From contig JBMFNP010000002.1 of NCBI GenBank assembly GCA_049970095.1, positions 1 through 64,000 on the forward strand: a stretch of DNA of 64,000 nt. Direction: 5' to 3'. Source of the DNA: SKW197 sp049970095 (GTDB lineage: Archaea; Thermoplasmatota; Thermoplasmata; Lutacidiplasmatales; SKW197). Both the position numbers and the translations under genes were made by a program. Below, piece by piece: positions 61,793-64,000 of this stretch (position 1 is the first letter of the stretch; each line of letters starts with the position of its first letter). The notes under the pieces were generated by a model. The model saw only the letters and a list, made by a program, of their open reading frames with translations. It did no database searches and was not told the DNA's origin.

Positions 61793-62761
61793 TCATTTCT
61801 TTCTCTCAAGGAGGCACACATGTCTCACAAGGCTCCGGTGCACATAGATTTTGTGGATTTCCAGAATTTCAAAACCCCTGATTTTCTCATTAGGCACAAA
61901 TGGAAGCACTATCACAAGTTTCTTTCCGTTCTGAAGTAAGTTACTGAACTTTTCAAAAGCCCTTTCATAAAGCGAGGTAATGTTCTCTTTTTTTGTGGTG
62001 GCACTTTTTCCATAAGGAGGGTCTGTGACCACTGCATCCACTTCGCCAGTTTTGAGAGGAATCTCACCCACATCTCCGCAGAACATTTCGTAGTCCTTTA
62101 TACTATAAAACTCCAGATTTTTTTTTGCACCCTCAACAAGTTTTTCCTCAATATCATTCCCCACAACCCTTGCACCTAGAAGCCCCGCTTCTATTAGAAT
62201 TCCGCCAGTCCCGCAAAATGGGTCAAGCACAACATCGCCTTTTTTCACCCCTGCCAAATTCACCATTGCCCTCGCAATTTTCGGATGAATTGAAATAGGC
62301 ATGAAAAATGGCCTGTTTTTTGGCTCCCTCATAAAAAATTCTCTATTAGGAACTTCCCAGATTTTTTTGCACATCCAAAATTCCTCCTCAACCCTGAAGA
62401 CATAAAAGAGTACATCTGGTTTTTTCAGATTTACCTTCCCCTTAATGCAACCTCCAATTTTTCTTTCAAGTTCATGATTGTGCTCAACCCTCACACAGAA
62501 TGTGCTCCCTACACTGATACCAGATGCATAGGAGACAATTTCTTCAAGACTACCTCTTGCAAGCAGCACAAACGCACGCTGCCATAGTGCCAGGCGTTTC
62601 AATGCATCTAAGGGATCTTTTTCCCCATGGATTTCAATACACCATTTTTTTCCAGAGCGCCAGATAACTTCAGAAGGAAGATTTTCTGCACAAAGCATGT
62701 GCAAGAGTTCTGCATCTGGCAATTCCTTGTACCCCATATTCTTTTCAAGCAGAATTTTCAT
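61793..62761 (-). CDS. tRNA (guanine-N2) methyltransferase, Trm-G10/Trm11 type
   Basis: A 322-residue enzyme with an N-terminal THUMP-like RNA-binding region (about 1-150) and a Rossmann methyltransferase domain: VVLDPFCGTGGILIEAGLLG (motif I region), VVGNDIEEKLVEGAKKNL, and catalytic DPPYGKS (motif IV, NPPY type). Archaeal members make m2G/m22G at tRNA position 10. ATG 62761 overlaps the upstream Mut7-C gene by 17 bases; the earlier TTG 62767 is also possible. Confidence 0.88.
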   Translation of the reverse strand: MKILLEKNMGYKELPDAELLHMLCAENLPSEVIWRSGKKWCIEIHGEKDPLDALKRLALWQRAFVLLARGSLEEIVSYASGISVGSTFCVRVEHNHELERKIGGCIKGKVNLKKPDVLFYVFRVEEEFWMCKKIWEVPNREFFMREPKNRPFFMPISIHPKIARAMVNLAGVKKGDVVLDPFCGTGGILIEAGLLGARVVGNDIEEKLVEGAKKNLEFYSIKDYEMFCGDVGEIPLKTGEVDAVVTDPPYGKSATTKKENITSLYERAFEKFSNLLQNGKKLVIVLPFVPNEKIRGFEILEIHKIYVHRSLVRHVCLLERKK

Positions 62762-63194
62762 CTTCAATCCTCACACGCATGTTTTCTACATGGGAACCGT
62801 ACCAGTAAAGTTTTCTGCATTTTCTGCAGTACCAGAATTCTGAAAACCTGAGTAATACCCTTTCTGGAACCTTTCCCCTAGCAAAACCCGTGTCCACCCT
62901 CTCAATCACAGAATTGCACTCACTGCACCTTGTGAGCTCTAAAGATACTTTTATTCCTAGTTTTTCCTTCAGTTCTTCAATCTGTCCGCATACATCCATA
63001 TTCTTCAGGAGCACAGCATTGCTGGCATTCTCAGCCAGTTTTTTATCCCTCGTGAGCAGGATTCTTTCCTCACTTTTTGCAATCTGTATAATATCAACAT
63101 CGGATTTCCCAGCATCTGGATAAATTACATCGTAACCCAATAATCTAAGCCATCTTGCAAGTCTTCCCAGCATATGGTCTGCAACGAACCTCAT
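62745..63194 (-). CDS. Mut7-C PIN-like RNase domain with zinc ribbon
   Basis: A 149-residue protein. The PIN-like core is MRFVADHMLGRLARWLRLLG, YPDAGKSDVDIIQIAKSE and ILLTRDKKLAE, with the acidic residues expected for nuclease activity. The C-terminal ribbon is CSECN (about 93-97) and CRKCR (about 132-136). This is the widespread archaeal Mut7-C family. It overlaps the upstream reductase gene by four bases (ATGA) and the methyltransferase downstream, so it is in an RNA/cofactor operon. Confidence 0.88.
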   Translation of the reverse strand: MRFVADHMLGRLARWLRLLGYDVIYPDAGKSDVDIIQIAKSEERILLTRDKKLAENASNAVLLKNMDVCGQIEELKEKLGIKVSLELTRCSECNSVIERVDTGFARGKVPERVLLRFSEFWYCRKCRKLYWYGSHVENMRVRIEDENSA

Positions 63195-63832
63195 TTTCCA
63201 CTTTTCTCCAGTTGGTATTTGAGGAGCACACCATTACCTAATTTTTCATATGATATTAAATTAAGGTGCACAATTTCATCAATACTCCAGGCACCCTTTC
63301 CATCAGCCATTGTGGGTGCATTTCTTCCACCAATCACCATGCTCCCCACATATACATTTATCTCATCCACAAGTCTTTTACTTAGGAACTCCCAGATCAC
63401 GGTGCCACCCCCCTCTACCAGCATCCTTCTTATTCCCAATTTTTCAAGTTCTTCAGTGGCTTTCACAATATCCACTCTCCCCCTTCCGCATCTGAGCATT
63501 GTAGCATTTCTAAAGTTTTTTGTGCACTCTTCTGATGTAATTATTATGGTTTTTGCAGCACCATCAAGCACATGTGCATTCTCTGGTGTTCTTCCATGCG
63601 AGTCAAGCACAATTCTTGCGGGCTGTCTTGGATGTGCTACATATTTTTCTTTCACTGTAAGCTTCGGGTCGTCTGCAAGCACCGTTCCCACACCAACGAG
63701 CACACCATCCACAGAATTTCGAAGATTGTGAACCCTGATAATGTCTTCCTCGCATGAGATTCTTGTCTGTTTTCGTGTGTTGAGCGCAAGTTTTCCATCC
63801 AGACTCATTGCACAGTTAACTATGATGTACAT
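63191..63832 (-). CDS. Riboflavin-pathway reductase (RibD C-terminal/Arfc reductase type)
   Basis: A reductase of about 213 residues with a DHFR-like fold that reduces 2,5-diamino-6-ribosylamino-pyrimidinone 5'-phosphate in archaeal riboflavin/F420 synthesis. Motifs are YIIVNCAMSLDGKLAL, SCEEDIIRVHNLRNSVDGVL, GVGTVLADDPKLTV, PARIVLDSHGRTP and RMLVEGGGTVIWEF. ATG 63832 is chosen for homology; ATG 63862 would extend it by ten residues into the upstream gene. Confidence 0.88.
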   Translation of the reverse strand: MYIIVNCAMSLDGKLALNTRKQTRISCEEDIIRVHNLRNSVDGVLVGVGTVLADDPKLTVKEKYVAHPRQPARIVLDSHGRTPENAHVLDGAAKTIIITSEECTKNFRNATMLRCGRGRVDIVKATEELEKLGIRRMLVEGGGTVIWEFLSKRLVDEINVYVGSMVIGGRNAPTMADGKGAWSIDEIVHLNLISYEKLGNGVLLKYQLEKSGK

Positions 63833-63836
63833 ACCC

Positions 63837-64000
63837 TTATAGTGTTCTGTCAAGAATTTCATTCAATTCTTTTTCAAACAGTGCCACAAAACTCTTTACC
63901 ATCTCTTCTTTCATCTCTGGTGGCATTGCTGCAAGCCCCAGTTTTGCAGTGCATTTTCCGATTTTAGCAATTGCATACATCTCCCTCATCCTTGCCTCAA
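63837..64000 (-). CDS. Partial gene, C-terminal 53 residues, unknown
   Basis: The reverse strand reads RMREMYAIAKIGKCTAKLGL, AAMPPEMKEEMVKSFVALFE, KELNEILDRTL and a stop at 63837-63839. It is open to the window edge. The helical, charged composition looks coding, and spacing to the reductase suggests one operon. No family is recognised. Confidence 0.55.
   Translation of the reverse strand, partial: EARMREMYAIAKIGKCTAKLGLAAMPPEMKEEMVKSFVALFEKELNEILDRTL

Overview
The window is chromosomal DNA of an archaeon. It carries archaeal translation genes (L1, L10/P0 and L12/P1, S6e, aIF2-gamma, Nep1, aPelota), a Cdc48/VAT AAA ATPase and a tRNA-Pro without encoded CCA. Many genes have a TATA-like box about 26 bases upstream of the start codon, i.e. 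leaderless or short-leader transcripts. The A+T-rich composition, VAT, GvpD/KaiC-like ATPases and many zinc-ribbon/TPR and surface proteins suggest an uncultured euryarchaeote near Thermoplasmatota; this placement is an inference with modest confidence. The metabolic genes (2-oxoacid:ferredoxin oxidoreductase, succinate-CoA ligase, aldehyde:ferredoxin oxidoreductase) fit an anaerobic, ferredoxin-based heterotroph.

Layout. 0-1.6 kb: a transposase remnant and a decayed surface-protein gene. 1.6-6.4 kb: VAT, a methyltransferase, a TPR protein and a RING-like zinc protein, then a small membrane protein. 6.5-10.7 kb: korD-korA-korB-sucC-sucD, taking 2-oxoglutarate to succinate plus ATP, with no gamma subunit in the cluster. 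10.9-17.3 kb: smc-scpA-scpB-nadC and a membrane protein. 17.3-21.3 kb: a beta-propeller surface protein divergent from rpl1-rpl10-rpl12. 21.3-23.8 kb: rpe and ATP-dependent DNA ligase. 24-27.7 kb: rps6e, aif2g, an FAD protein and nep1. 27.8-31.2 kb: a GDP-mannose dehydratase (frameshifted), a glycosyltransferase and a surface protein. 31.3-35.1 kb: a histone deacetylase-like enzyme, an aminotransferase, a stand-alone RAM domain and purE. 35.2-41.3 kb: a multi-zinc-ribbon TPR protein, DUF5788, VanZ, a tandem-HTH regulator, pelota and translin. 41.3-48.2 kb: a second mobile-element scar, AOR with a small winged-helix protein, a membrane TPR protein, and an Lrp/AsnC regulator divergent from an AsnRS-like asparagine synthetase. 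48.4-54.6 kb: two large surface proteins and tRNA-Pro. 54.8-60.6 kb: FKBP, a second tandem-HTH regulator, NfeD and two divergent GvpD/KaiC-like ATPases. 60.6-64 kb: an MFS carrier, a tRNA guanine-N2 methyltransferase, a Mut7-C protein and a riboflavin-pathway reductase.

The best candidates for something new are: short GGGGG...CCCCC inverted-repeat elements lying just upstream of the TATA boxes of unrelated genes (two share a 33-base identical core); a RING-type zinc domain gene abutting a zinc/TPR gene; the divergent pair of KaiC-like ATPases whose second domains have lost their P-loops; and a duplicated tandem-HTH regulator family with a shared FRFFDYS-type motif. Decay is also visible: a one-base frameshift in the dehydratase, a one-base frameshift at the start of the first surface gene (seen by comparison with a paralogous start at 48.4 kb), an orphan C-terminal surface anchor after nep1, and two scars sharing a 26-base sequence.
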